In this document: piece by piece, positions 26,228-35,900 of the stretch
Layout of the letters: each line of letters starts with the position of its first letter
How positions within the stretch are numbered: position 1 is the first letter of the stretch
Assembly: GCA_937919685.1 (NCBI GenBank)
Contig: CALFOM010000133.1
Coordinates: 1-44,573, forward strand
Origin: an uncultured Phycisphaera sp.
GTDB taxonomy: Bacteria > Planctomycetota > Phycisphaerae > Phycisphaerales > SM1A02
DNA: 44,573 nucleotides
Reading direction: 5' to 3'
Notes under the pieces: model-generated
What the model saw: the letters and a program-made list of their open reading frames with translations, nothing else
The model's database searches: none
Told to the model about the DNA's origin: nothing
Made by a program: the position numbers and the translations under genes

Positions 26228-27577
26228 TCAGAAGAGCAGTTGCAACTGTGCCCGAATGGCCCACTGGCCGTCTTCTCCCGGCTCATCGGTCCGGAAACCG
26301 GCACTGCTCGCGACGAACGCCCCGGCGGCAAGCGACGAGAAGTTGTAGGAAAAGTCCGCGGTGAACTTCACGTTGGAGTTGATAAACCAGTTTCCACCGA
26401 CCGTGAATCCGTCGTACTTGGCAACGTTGGCCAAGAGCGAGGGGTCGAAATCCATGTACTCGTATCGAACGAAGGCTTCCACCGATTCCGTGACGAAGTA
26501 ACCGCCTTGAATCGTGACGCCCCAAGGATTCGAGTCACCACCCGCGTTCGGCGAATCGACGTTGGTCCAGACTCCAGAGACGAACAGGCTTGCCCCGCTC
26601 ATGTCCCAGGTGAAGTCGCCGGTGATGCCGTAGACCTTCGTGCCGTCCGCGGCGGCACTGAGATTCTGGTTCGCCCGTTGCGTGACCGCGGAGACACCGG
26701 CCATCATGCCGGAGTTACTTCCCCGCTTGCTGCTGAAGTCATTGAACTGACTCCAATCGCCAGAGATCTTGTATTCGGCTCGTCCGGCGAACGAGTAATT
26801 CGTCGCCGTACGATCCCAGTTTGTGTTCTGGCTGTTGAATCTCGCCAGCCCGAAGCCGCGAGATCCGATGCCATCACCCGCCCAGGCCCAGGCTCGGAAG
26901 GAATCAGCCTCGTAGCCCAGTTGGATGCCTTGGGAGAACCCCTGGTTGAAATACTCGTTGACGATCGACCGTTCCACGGTCAGTTGCTTCGAGCTCGACA
27001 CGAGTTCTTCTCGCATCCACGGCGCCTTGAACTGCCCGACTTTGATCGCCAGACCGCCGTCGAACTTCTTCTGTACATAACCGTCTTCGAGGACGAAGTC
27101 GCCGCCGGATCTCGAAAAAGCGCCCTTAACCTTGTAGGTCCACGACTTATCGAAAACGTTTCCTGAGAAAGAAAGCTTGGTGCGACGGTTCTCGAAGCCC
27201 CATTCGGTGTTCTGGTCCTTCGCCGAGTTCAAGACGTACCGAACCTGCAGCTGCCCACCGACCTTGAGGCTGAAGTTGCCGTCGGGGCTCGCGAGAAAGA
27301 AACCTTTCTTCCAACCCGCGGTGGCCGCCGAATCCTGGAAGCTCGCTCGCGTGTCGGCGTCGGCGAGGACATCCTGCACCACACCGCGGATATCGGCCGA
27401 CCGCTGCTCGGTCAACCATCCCTCGTTGTTCTCTTGCTTGAGCTGTGCGATCTCTGCCCGGAGCTCGGCGATCTGCCCCGCGACATCGGATGACTCGACC
27501 GACGTGGAGGCATAAGCCGCCAATGGCGCGACGAGCACCAGTGAAGTCGTTTGAAGGAGGGTGGAAAAGGTGATCAT
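26228..27577 (-). CDS. Outer-membrane porin 2, coiled-coil N-terminus
   Basis: Paralogue of the flanking porins, 449 residues. Signal peptide about 1-24 (ending LAAYAS). A coiled coil follows (QIAELRAEIAQLKQENNEG, about 32-50). The WLTEQRSADIRGVVQDVLADADTR block comes next, then the barrel beginning FFLASPDGNFSLKVGGQLQVRY. The end, AIRAQLQLLF, is nearly identical to porin 3. The frame extends 47 codons upstream, but only the ATG at 27577 starts a signal peptide; no strong ribosome site precedes it. The sequence FENRRTKLSFSGNVF is shared with porin 3, so these two diverged more recently from each other than from porin 1. The transported solute is unknown. Confidence 0.87.
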   Translation of the reverse strand: MITFSTLLQTTSLVLVAPLAAYASTSVESSDVAGQIAELRAEIAQLKQENNEGWLTEQRSADIRGVVQDVLADADTRASFQDSAATAGWKKGFFLASPDGNFSLKVGGQLQVRYVLNSAKDQNTEWGFENRRTKLSFSGNVFDKSWTYKVKGAFSRSGGDFVLEDGYVQKKFDGGLAIKVGQFKAPWMREELVSSSKQLTVERSIVNEYFNQGFSQGIQLGYEADSFRAWAWAGDGIGSRGFGLARFNSQNTNWDRTATNYSFAGRAEYKISGDWSQFNDFSSKRGSNSGMMAGVSAVTQRANQNLSAAADGTKVYGITGDFTWDMSGASLFVSGVWTNVDSPNAGGDSNPWGVTIQGGYFVTESVEAFVRYEYMDFDPSLLANVAKYDGFTVGGNWFINSNVKFTADFSYNFSSLAAGAFVASSAGFRTDEPGEDGQWAIRAQLQLLF

Positions 27578-27683
27578 CGGGAGTCGGCTCCAGGTTCTGA
27601 GAACGGGTGAATCGCCTTGCTGTTTGACCTTCGAACAGCGTTCGGCATGAATACCAGCGGTACATCGAGACGATGACGAGATG

Positions 27684-27732
27684 GAGATCAGCCTGCAACG
27701 AGTTCGAAGGCGTTTCACCGAAAGCTGATCTC
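27684..27732. repeat. Inverted repeat upstream of porin 2
   Basis: GAGATCAGC (27684-27692) and GCTGATCTC (27724-27732) are perfect 9-base inverted copies 31 bases apart, extendable by a few bases with one bulge. They lie about 110-155 bases before the porin 2 start, where they could form a leader hairpin or a pair of operator half-sites. Chance occurrence is possible. Confidence 0.4.
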
Positions 27733-27798
27733 ATCTTCATGGTCCCTGAATACATCAACACACGGCCGATTGCCTCTGAAGCTCCGACGAAAGAAAAA

Positions 27799-27865
27799 CC
27801 GGTCGAACCATGTGGTTCGACCGGCCGAGCCCTTGAAGCCTCACCCCCCTCTCGGGGGGTGAGGC
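27799..27865 (-). terminator. Tandem terminator hairpins after porin 3
   Basis: Two perfect 12-bp hairpins in series. The first in the transcript (27838-27865) is GCCTCACCCCCC, a four-base loop, GGGGGGTGAGGC. The second (27799-27824) is CCGGTCGAACCA with its complement and is followed by TTTTTCTTT (27790-27798), a classical rho-independent terminator. Two strong terminators suggest a heavily transcribed gene. Confidence 0.92.
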
Positions 27866-27891
27866 GATCTTCGGGTGGATGAACTTCAGAC

Positions 27892-29346
27892 TCAGAAGAG
27901 AAGCTGGAGCTGAGCACGAATGGCCCACTGGCCATCATTGCCAGTCTGGCCTGATCCGGCGGCGGCGTTCTCGTACGAATCCGTACGGAGACCAGCGCCG
28001 TTGAGCGCTGCGGCACTGCTCACGCCGGAGAGACTCTTCAGGTTGTAGGTGAAGTCACACGTGAACTTCACACCCTTGGCGAAGAAGTAGTTGGCACCGA
28101 GGGTCATGCCGTTGTACTTGCTGGTGTCAGAATCACTGACGTCGTAGTCGATGTACTCGTAGCGAGCAAAGAGTTCAACCTCTTCGGTCACGAAGTAGCC
28201 ACCTTGGACGCTAACACCCCAAGGATTGTTTGACGCGCTACCACTGGGGGAGTCCGCATTGACCCAGACGCCAGAGGCGAAGAGGCTTGCGCCACCGAAG
28301 TCCCAGGTGAAGTCACCCGTGATGCCGAAGGACTTTCCACCCTCGACAATACTGTTCCAGTTCGCACGCTGGTACATCATTGCAACGCCAGCCATCATGC
28401 CGGCTTCTTCGCCCTTGAAGCTGGAGAAGTCGTCAAACTGGCTCCAGTCACCGGAGATCTTGAAGTCAGCACGACCAGCGAACGCGTAGTTCGTCTTGGT
28501 GTTGTCCCAGTTGGTGTTCTGGCTGTCGAAAGCCCGTCCGGTTCCAAAGCTGTTCTGGCCACCGAGACCGTCAAAGGCACCACCCATGAACCGCATGTTG
28601 TCCATTTCGTAGCCGAACTGGACACCCTGCGAGTAGCCCTGTCCGAAGAGCTGGGCGAGCACGGATCGTTCTGCGGCGAGCTGATACGCGGAGTCAACGA
28701 TGACTTCACGCATCCAAGGAGCGTTGAACTGACCGACGCGAATGCTCATGCCGTTGTCCATTGCCTTCTCGATGTAGGCAAAGTCGATGGCGGCAGCGCC
28801 GTTCGCGTTCGTATCGGCAGTCGTACTCGAATCAGAAGTACCCTGGTTGAACGCGGCTCGGACCCGATAGGTCCAATCCTTGCTAAACACGTTGCCCGAG
28901 AAGTCGAGCTTGGTGCGACGGTTCTCGAAGCCCCATTGGGTGTTCTCGTTCACGTTTTCCACAGTGCCGCCAGCCGCATAACCCGTCTTCGCCGAGTTCA
29001 TGGTCCAACGGACCTGAACCTGACCGCCGACCTTGAGGGAGAAGTTCCCATCGGGGCTGGCGAGGAAGAAGCCGTTGTTGTAACCGGCCATCGCACCGCT
29101 GCTCTGCAGGCTGGTACGAGTGTCGGCGTCAGCGAGGACATCCTGAACGATGCCACGAATTTCGGCGGACCGCTGCTCGGTCAACCAATCCTGGCTGTTC
29201 TCCTGCTTGAGCTGTGCCAGCTCCTGCTTGAGTTCAGCGATCTGCGAAAGCGCGTCGTTGTTCGACTCTGCGCCGCCAAAAGCCGAGCCGGCGATAGCCA
29301 GTGCGGTCGTTCCAGCGACAAGCCCAAACCTGTTGGTCAGACTCAT
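27892..29346 (-). CDS. Outer-membrane porin 3, probably the major one
   Basis: Predicted outer-membrane beta-barrel of 484 residues. Signal peptide about 1-24 (LVAGTTALAIAGSAFGG). A coiled coil follows (QIAELKQELAQLKQENSQD), then WLTEQRSAEIRGIVQDVLADADTR and a barrel from FFLASPDGNFSLKVGGQVQVRW to AIRAQLQLLF. The ATG at 29346 has GGAG eight bases upstream; the frame extends 26 codons further without a signal. Compared with its neighbours the codon choice looks more restricted (for example AAG and AAC almost throughout). With the long leader region and double terminator, this suggests high expression. That reading is by eye, not a computed index. It may be the main general porin of the cell. 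Confidence 0.88.
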   Translation of the reverse strand: MSLTNRFGLVAGTTALAIAGSAFGGAESNNDALSQIAELKQELAQLKQENSQDWLTEQRSAEIRGIVQDVLADADTRTSLQSSGAMAGYNNGFFLASPDGNFSLKVGGQVQVRWTMNSAKTGYAAGGTVENVNENTQWGFENRRTKLDFSGNVFSKDWTYRVRAAFNQGTSDSSTTADTNANGAAAIDFAYIEKAMDNGMSIRVGQFNAPWMREVIVDSAYQLAAERSVLAQLFGQGYSQGVQFGYEMDNMRFMGGAFDGLGGQNSFGTGRAFDSQNTNWDNTKTNYAFAGRADFKISGDWSQFDDFSSFKGEEAGMMAGVAMMYQRANWNSIVEGGKSFGITGDFTWDFGGASLFASGVWVNADSPSGSASNNPWGVSVQGGYFVTEEVELFARYEYIDYDVSDSDTSKYNGMTLGANYFFAKGVKFTCDFTYNLKSLSGVSSAAALNGAGLRTDSYENAAAGSGQTGNDGQWAIRAQLQLLF

Positions 29347-29724
29347 TGGGTGACTCTCCAAGAAGTGCCTGGGCGTAAATGTCGAATTGGTGTGACCCAT
29401 GTACGACTGCCCGTGTTCATCCACCCGCCCGTTACGTGCTCAAACCAGCCAATGGTAAAAGCCGGACGTGAGTTTCCCTATCGACCAACATGGCCGTTTG
29501 GGATCAAGAGCGGAACTATATCGACTCCGGTCGAATTCGCCACGTCGGCACGAGCGCAAGATGCGAACAACGCCCAAACATTCTTCCCTGACTCAGGAAT
29601 CATGGTCGTAAAATGCTGGTGGGAAAGCACTTGTGTCATTCCTCGCTATGTCACGATTCCGTCAGGTTTTCCATGTTTTCGAGGTCCTGACCACTCCATC
29701 AGGTTCGAAAAACTTTGGAAAACG
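29347..29724. other. Long intergenic region upstream of porin 3
   Basis: These 378 bases hold, next to radA, a nested inverted repeat (29666-29723) and, next to porin 3, its GGAG ribosome site. The space between must carry the porin 3 promoter and a leader of up to 300 bases. The sequence is more AT-rich than the flanking genes. I could not identify a confident promoter, and I see no open frame worth calling. Confidence 0.5.
29666..29723 (-). terminator. Nested inverted repeat just after radA
   Basis: From outside in, GTTTTCC/GGAAAAC, TTTTCGA/TCGAAAA and TCCTGA/TCAGG arms face each other around an eight-base centre, with small asymmetric gaps. The structure begins one base after the radA stop codon. 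Runs of T flank the inner stem on both strands, so it could end transcription in either direction. Confidence 0.6.
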
Positions 29725-31149
29725 TCAGCACAAAACGCCGAGCGCCGCGCCGATTCCCGCAACGGGCAGGATCTCGAGCCCGAGGTTCTGGCTCGAAGCG
29801 GCCTGCGTGGACGGCACGATCGCGGCGGTGGCCCCGCGTCGAGCGAGCTCTCGGAGCCGCTGCTCGATGTTTCGAACCGATCGAACCTCGCCGGTGAGCC
29901 CGATTTCGCCTAAGACGACCGTGCCCCGCGAGACCGCACGACCGTGGTGCGCCCCTGCAATGGCGAGGACCAACGCAAGATCCGCCGCGGGCTCAACCAC
30001 CCGGATTCCGCCGGTCACGGCTGCGAAAATGTCCTGATCGGCCAATCGCTGGCCCCCGTGTTTCTCCAGCACTGCGATCAACATGGCGAGTCGATTCGCG
30101 TCCAACCCCGTCCCCCGACGCTTCGCAGATCCAAGGAACCCCGTCGAGGTCAACGCCTGGATCTCCACTGGCAGACACCGGGTCCCGGCCATCGTTGCGG
30201 TAAGGATCGAGCCGGAGACACCCGGGCCATCGACCTCGACGGCGATGCCGCCCTCGTCGATCTCCTGAAGCCCGGCATCCGTCATCTCGAACAGTCCAAT
30301 CTCCTGAGTCGACCCGAAGCGGTTCTTGGTCGCCCGAATGATTCGGTGCCCGTGCTCCCGATCGCCCTCGAAGGAGAGGACGGCATCGACCAAGTGCTCC
30401 AACAGCTTCGGACCTGCCAACTGACCTTCCTTGGTCACATGGCCCACGACCACCACGGCCGCCCCAGTGATCTTGGCCACCTGAACGAGGTCGTGGCAGC
30501 AGCGTCGGAGCTGGGTCGTGGATCCCGGAGGAGCATCCAGATCCCCGCGATAGACCATCTGGATCGAGTCCACGAGGACCAAATCGGGTTTTACGCGGCG
30601 AATTTCCTCGATGATTCGGACCAGGTTGGTCTCGGTACAGAGGAAAAGCCGAGTGGCAGACGCCAAGTCCTCGCCGATCAGTCGGTCGCCTCGGAGCCGG
30701 ATCTGCTGCGGGCTCTCCTCACTGCTGGCATAGAGCACCGTTCGACCCGCACCCACGACGCTGGCCGCGACCTGCATCAGAAGGGTGCTCTTGCCGATTC
30801 CCGGCTCCCCACCGAGCAACGCCACCGATCCCGGAACCAATCCGCCCCCAAGCACTCGATCCAGTTCGCTGATCTCCGTTGGAATTCGGGGGACCTCGAG
30901 CTGGTCGATTTCGATCAATGGAACGGCTCTGGCGAGAACGCCAGCCCCCCCTTTTCCGACCCCATCCAACTCGATCAAGCCGGTGAGCGCGATTCCCGCC
31001 ACGGTCCCGATCGAACTCGTCGCAGACGCTGCCGACTCGGTGAAGGACTCAAGGGTGTCCCATGCAGCGCAGTCGGGGCAACGCCCGATCCATTTGGGTT
31101 GGACACCACCACAATCACGGCAGACAAAGGAGGTTCGGTTCTTGGCCAT
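29725..31149 (-). CDS. radA: DNA repair protein RadA (Sms)
   Basis: RecA-like ATPase and helicase that promotes branch migration in recombinational repair. The 474 residues show a four-cysteine zinc finger (Cys10, Cys13, Cys24, Cys27), Walker A GGEPGIGKS (113-121) and Walker B VLVDSIQ (191-197). The RadA-specific KNRFG motif is at 275-279, and the C-terminal Lon-like domain includes VFAAVTGGIRVVEPAAD with D-for-Val variation typical of the family. The ATG at 31149 starts the zinc-finger region (MAKNRTSFVCRDCG); an upstream extension of 13 codons is ignored. It follows nuoH and a 69-codon gene on the same strand. Confidence 0.95.
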   Translation of the reverse strand: MAKNRTSFVCRDCGGVQPKWIGRCPDCAAWDTLESFTESAASATSSIGTVAGIALTGLIELDGVGKGGAGVLARAVPLIEIDQLEVPRIPTEISELDRVLGGGLVPGSVALLGGEPGIGKSTLLMQVAASVVGAGRTVLYASSEESPQQIRLRGDRLIGEDLASATRLFLCTETNLVRIIEEIRRVKPDLVLVDSIQMVYRGDLDAPPGSTTQLRRCCHDLVQVAKITGAAVVVVGHVTKEGQLAGPKLLEHLVDAVLSFEGDREHGHRIIRATKNRFGSTQEIGLFEMTDAGLQEIDEGGIAVEVDGPGVSGSILTATMAGTRCLPVEIQALTSTGFLGSAKRRGTGLDANRLAMLIAVLEKHGGQRLADQDIFAAVTGGIRVVEPAADLALVLAIAGAHHGRAVSRGTVVLGEIGLTGEVRSVRNIEQRLRELARRGATAAIVPSTQAASSQNLGLEILPVAGIGAALGVLC

Positions 31150-31252
31150 GGCTTGGAGTCTACGGGCCGACGAGACGCCGCTGACCACCGCCGGCGGGAA
31201 TGCGACGTCGATTCAGTCTTCACCGACAGATGACATTGGACCCAAAGGTGAA

Positions 31253-31462
31253 TCAGACGTCCCGAGCGGCCAGGCGTAACCGCCTCGCCCAGGCGCCGTA
31301 GGCGATGAACGAGCGGCGTCGTGCCGCCGCGGACGGCCAGGCCGATCGATCCGACCCCAATGCGGTCTCCATCCGCCACGTCCAATAGCGACCCCGTAGA
31401 CGAAAACCGGTCGTGGCCCCCAGATAGAGAAGCCCGATCAGACCGGAGAGACGGTGACGCAT
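31253..31462 (-). CDS. Small basic hypothetical protein, 69 aa
   Basis: A 69-residue open frame between nuoH and radA, starting 22 bases after the nuoH stop. The sequence begins with a short hydrophobic stretch (LSGLIGLLYLGATTGF). An Arg/Trp-rich region follows (RLRGRYWTWRMETALGSDR, then RRRSFIAYGAWARRLRLA), more like a conserved small membrane-surface protein than random sequence. The ATG at 31462 is chosen to avoid overlapping nuoH; a frame to 31516 exists. I do not recognise the family. Co-directionality with nuoH and radA fits a real gene but does not prove one. Confidence 0.5.
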   Translation of the reverse strand: MRHRLSGLIGLLYLGATTGFRLRGRYWTWRMETALGSDRSAWPSAAARRRSFIAYGAWARRLRLAARDV

Positions 31463-31484
31463 CGTGGAAGGCCCCAAAGTGGAC

Positions 31485-32744
31485 TCAGCCTGAAGAGGCC
31501 TTGGAGAACTGCTCACCAGCAGAATCGCCCTCCACGGGACTGAATCGGCTTCCGATGAGGCGTATTCGATGGTTCGGATCGGATTGCTGTGGCATGAATG
31601 GAAGGATCAGGTAGATCACCACGATGCACCCGAGCGATCCTGCCCACATGTAGTCGTTCCACCCCATGAAGAGGAAGAATGAAACCATGAGCATGACGAA
31701 GAGCGAGACCGGAATCATGCCTTCCCAGGCAAGTCGCATCAACTGATCGAAACGGAATCGCGGCAGCGTCCACCGGATGGCCATGGCGAACGCCACGAGG
31801 AGGAACATCTTGGATGCCACGACCCCGAACTGGATCAAACCCATCCACCAGGCGCCTTCGACCGGCAGGTCCCAGCCACCGAAGGGATTCAGTGACCAAC
31901 CACCCAGGAACAGCATGGTGAAGAAGGCGGCACCGGTGATCATGTGGAAGTACTCGGCGAGAAAGAAGAGGGCGAACCGCATCGATGAGTACTCGGTGTG
32001 GTAGCCGCCGACCAGTTCGCTTTCGCATTCCGCCATATCGAACGGGGCTCGATTGCTCTCTGCGAGCATGCAGGTATAGAAGATGACGGCAGCCACCGGA
32101 AGTTGCATCAGGTTCCAAGCGCCGTCGAGCTGTCCGCCGATAATCGTCATCGGCCTGATCGAACCGGAGATGAGGATGATCGCGAGCAGCGAGAGCCCCA
32201 TCGGGATCTCGTAGGAGATCATCTGGGCGCCGGCCCGGAGTCCGCCGAGGAACGACCACTTGTTGTTGCTGGCCCAGCCACCGAGCGTCACTCCGAAGAC
32301 CCCAAGCGAACCGACCGCGATGAGGTAGACCACGCCGATGTTGATGTCCGCGCCGACCACCGAGACCTGGTAGATCGTGTTGGCCTGAGCAATCCCCAGA
32401 AGACTGACGAGACCAGTGATGTCAATAAGACCAGCGAACGGCACGACGGCGAAACCGATCATCGCGGGCAGCATGATCAATCCGGGAGCCATGGTGAATA
32501 GGGCCTTGTCGACCCCCAGCGGGGTGTAATCCTCCTTGAGGAGGAACTTCAGACCATCCGCGAGAGGCTGGAACAATCCCTTGGGTCCGACCCGATTGGG
32601 TCCGACCCGATCCTGCATCCACGCACTGAGCTTTCGCTCCAGCATGATCGAGTAGGCGCAGGCCCCAAGAAAGACGTGCAAAAGCACCGCAATCACGATG
32701 ATGGAGAAGACGAGCTGAACCTGATCGGGAGTGGCGGTGAACAT
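31485..32744 (-). CDS. nuoH: NADH-quinone oxidoreductase subunit H
   Basis: Membrane subunit of respiratory complex I that forms much of the quinone-binding site at the junction with the hydrophilic arm. At 419 residues, eight or more membrane helices are evident. The family signatures are present: ERKLSAWMQDRVGPNRVGPKGLFQPLADGLK near the N-terminus, then ISYEIPMG, and ESNRAPFDMAECESELVGGYHTEYSSM. The C-terminal 30 residues are a polar tail. The ATG at 32744 begins the usual N-terminus; an upstream extension of 27 codons is unlikely. No other nuo gene lies in the window: the neighbours are carB upstream and a small unknown plus radA downstream. Confidence 0.95.
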   Translation of the reverse strand: MFTATPDQVQLVFSIIVIAVLLHVFLGACAYSIMLERKLSAWMQDRVGPNRVGPKGLFQPLADGLKFLLKEDYTPLGVDKALFTMAPGLIMLPAMIGFAVVPFAGLIDITGLVSLLGIAQANTIYQVSVVGADINIGVVYLIAVGSLGVFGVTLGGWASNNKWSFLGGLRAGAQMISYEIPMGLSLLAIILISGSIRPMTIIGGQLDGAWNLMQLPVAAVIFYTCMLAESNRAPFDMAECESELVGGYHTEYSSMRFALFFLAEYFHMITGAAFFTMLFLGGWSLNPFGGWDLPVEGAWWMGLIQFGVVASKMFLLVAFAMAIRWTLPRFRFDQLMRLAWEGMIPVSLFVMLMVSFFLFMGWNDYMWAGSLGCIVVIYLILPFMPQQSDPNHRIRLIGSRFSPVEGDSAGEQFSKASSG

Positions 32745-32929
32745 TCTTGTTGACCCGAATCCATGCTGAATCGCTCCGGACGGAGCAATCGGTTCGATAC
32801 TGGAAGCGCCGTTGCGCGAGGGCACAGTCTAGCGAGCCGAGGCGGGTTCGCCCCCCCAAAGTCGACCGATCCCGGGCGACGGCTCAAGAATCCAGCGTGA
32901 CCATCGGTCGTTGATTCGACGCCGGCGGT

Positions 32930-35900
32930 TCAGCTCGTGGAGCCGACGGTCGATGCCGAGCCGTTCCGCTTGGACACGTCGGCAGGGACGAGTGGGCCGC
33001 GGGCGAGGTGCGGGAAGTAATCTTGGGTGGCGGCGACGTTCCAATCCCCGGCCCGAAGTCCGGTGATCGCCTGGATCGCCGCTCGCGCTCCGGGAATCGT
33101 GGTGATCATCGGAATACCGGCCCGAACGGCCTCCGCCCGGATCCGGCCTTCGTCGGTATGAGCACCCTTCCGCGTCGCGGTATTCAGGATCAGGTGAACC
33201 TCCTCATCGGCGATCAGGTCGAGAATGTTTGGCCGCAAACCTTCGGAGATCTTCGGAAGCGCCTCGACGTCGACCCCGAACTCCTTCAGGTATTCGAAGG
33301 TCCCGCCGGTGACCAGAACCCGGAAGTTCATTGATCGGAGCCCTCGTGCCAGTTCGACGGCGTGGCCCTTGTCCTCATCCCGCACCGAAAGGAAGACCGT
33401 CCCCTCGCTCGGCAGATCAAGACCCGCCGCCATGCAGGCTTTTGCGAAGGCGAGCGGAAGCGAGCGGTCAGCGCCCATGACCTCGCCGGTCGACCGCATC
33501 TCCGGCCCAAGGATCACATCCACACCCGGGAACTTGCTGAACGGGAAGACCGACTCCTTGACCGCGAAGAATCCGGAATCTGCGACCTCCTCGATATTCA
33601 ACTCCGCGAGTGAGGCACCCATCATCACCTTCGCGGCGATGTACGGCCACGGAACACCTTTCGCCTTTGAGACGAACGGCACCGTCCGCGAAGCCCGGGG
33701 GTTCACTTCGAGAATGTAGATCTCTTCGTTCTTGACCGCGAGTTGCAGGTTCATCAGCCCGCGAACCCGCAATCGCTTCGCGAGTCGGCGAGCCTGATCC
33801 TTGATCCGCTCGACGATCTGCGGACTCAACGAGTATGGCGGAATGGTGCAGGCGGAATCCCCCGAATGGACGCCGGCCTCCTCGATGTGCTCCATCACGC
33901 CGCAGACCAGTGCCGACGGCGGAGCCGTGGAACACTTGATCATCATCGCCCGTGATTCCTCGTCCGGCTCGAAGTCGGCGACCACGTCCACGTCGACCTC
34001 CACGGCATCCCCGAGGAAGCGGTCGATGAGGACCGGCGCGTCCTGAAGATCGCTCGCACCGACCGCGGCCACCATGTAGCGGCGGAGCGCCGTTTCGTCG
34101 TAACAGGTCTCCATGCCACGACCGCCGAGCACGTAACTCGGCCGGACCAGCACTGGGTATCCGAGGCGGGCGGCGATGCTCACCGCATCCTCGATCGAGT
34201 GCGAGATACCGTTCTCTGGCTGCTGGAGCCCGAGTTCGTCGAGAATCGCCTTGAATCGATCGCGATCCTCCGCGAGATCGATCGAGTCGAGCCCGGTCCC
34301 GATCAACGGCACCCCGGCCGCGACCAGACCGTGCGCCAGATTCAATGGCGTCTGGCCACCGTACTGCACCACGCATCCGACCACGCCACCCGATCGCTCC
34401 GCGACCTCGATGCCGCCGCCGTTCAGTCGCTCGACGATGTTCAACACGTCTTCGAGGGTGAGCGGCTCGAAGAAGAGTTGGTCACTGGTGTCATAGTCGG
34501 TCGAGACGGTCTCCGGATTCGAATTGATCATCACCGAATCAAAGCCCATCTCCGCAGCGGCAAAGCTTGCCTGACAACAGCAATAGTCGAATTCAATCCC
34601 CTGGCCGACCCGGTTCGGACCGCCACCGAGAATCACGATCTTCGGCCGGCCTCCCACGCGGGCTTCGTCGTCGACGACGGTCCGACTTTCGCCGTTCGCA
34701 TCCTCGATCCGGTAGGGCCGCTCGTACGTCGAATAGAAGTACGGCGTCACCGCCTCGAATTCGGCGGCGCAGGTGTCGACGAGCTTGTAGACCGGCTCGA
34801 TACCCAGAGACTTGCGATGCTTCCGCACCGCGAGAATCGACTCCGTCGAAATCGAGCCGAGATAGACGTTGGCCAATTGAGGATCGGAGTAACCGAGGCG
34901 CTTGGCTTCGAAGAGCACGTCGGTAGGAACATCTTCCAGCCGCTCGAACGCCATCAGTTGGTCTTCGAAGTCGATCAACTCCATGATCTGATCGAGGAAC
35001 CACGGGTCGATCCCGGTGAGTTCGCGGATCCGCTCGATGGGCCATCCCAACTTGACGGCATAGCGGATGTAATAGAGTCGCCCCTGACTGGGGACCGAGA
35101 GTTTTCGAACCAGCAGATCCTCGGCCGGCGGCCACTCCGGCACGGTCCAGTCGCCCGAAACCGACTTCAGCCCTTCTCTGGTCGAGGCCAGCCAGCGGTC
35201 GTTCGCGTCAAGGCCAAGCCCGAACCGTTTGACCTCCATGCTCCGAATCGCCTTCTGCAAGGCTTCCTTGAAAGTCCGGCCGATCGACATGCCTTCACCG
35301 ACGGACTTCATCTGCGTGGTGAGGGTCTCGTCGGCCTCGGGGAACTTCTCGAACGTCCACCTCGGCATCTTCACCACGACGTAATCGATCGATGGCTCGA
35401 AGCAGGCGGAGGTATTGCCGGTGATGTCGTTGCGGAGTTCGTCGAGGGTGTATCCCACCGCGAGTTTTGCGGCGATCCTCGCGATCGGAAATCCCGTGGC
35501 CTTCGATGCGAGGGCGGAACTCCGCGAGACTCGCGGGTTCATTTCCACCACCACCACATCGCCGTTCTCGGGGTTGACCGCGAACTGGACGTTTGATCCC
35601 CCGGTGTCGACCCCGACCGCTCTCATGATCGCGAACGCGGCGTCGCGGAGATACTGATACTCCTTGTCCGAGAGCGTCATGATTGGCGCTACCGTGATGG
35701 AATCTCCGGTATGCACCCCCATCGCATCAATGTTTTCGATGCCGCAGACCACCACGCAATTGTCCCGGCGATCACGAACGACTTCGAGTTCGTACTCCTT
35801 CCAACCGAGAAGCGACTTGTCGACCTGAACCTGATCGATCATCGAGGCCTTGATGCCCGAACGCACGATCTCCTCGTATTCCTCGCGATTCCAAGCGACG

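Larger units (their letters stand above)
27578..27891. other. Intergenic region between porin 3 and porin 2
   Basis: These 314 bases hold two consecutive hairpins that end the porin 3 transcript (27799-27865) and, nearer porin 2, an inverted repeat (27684-27732). The porin 2 promoter must lie between them or downstream of the inverted repeat. I see no convincing -35/-10 pair. Confidence 0.6.

Noticed and set aside
34199-35596. 465-codon open frame on the plus strand
   Set aside because: Antisense shadow of carB.
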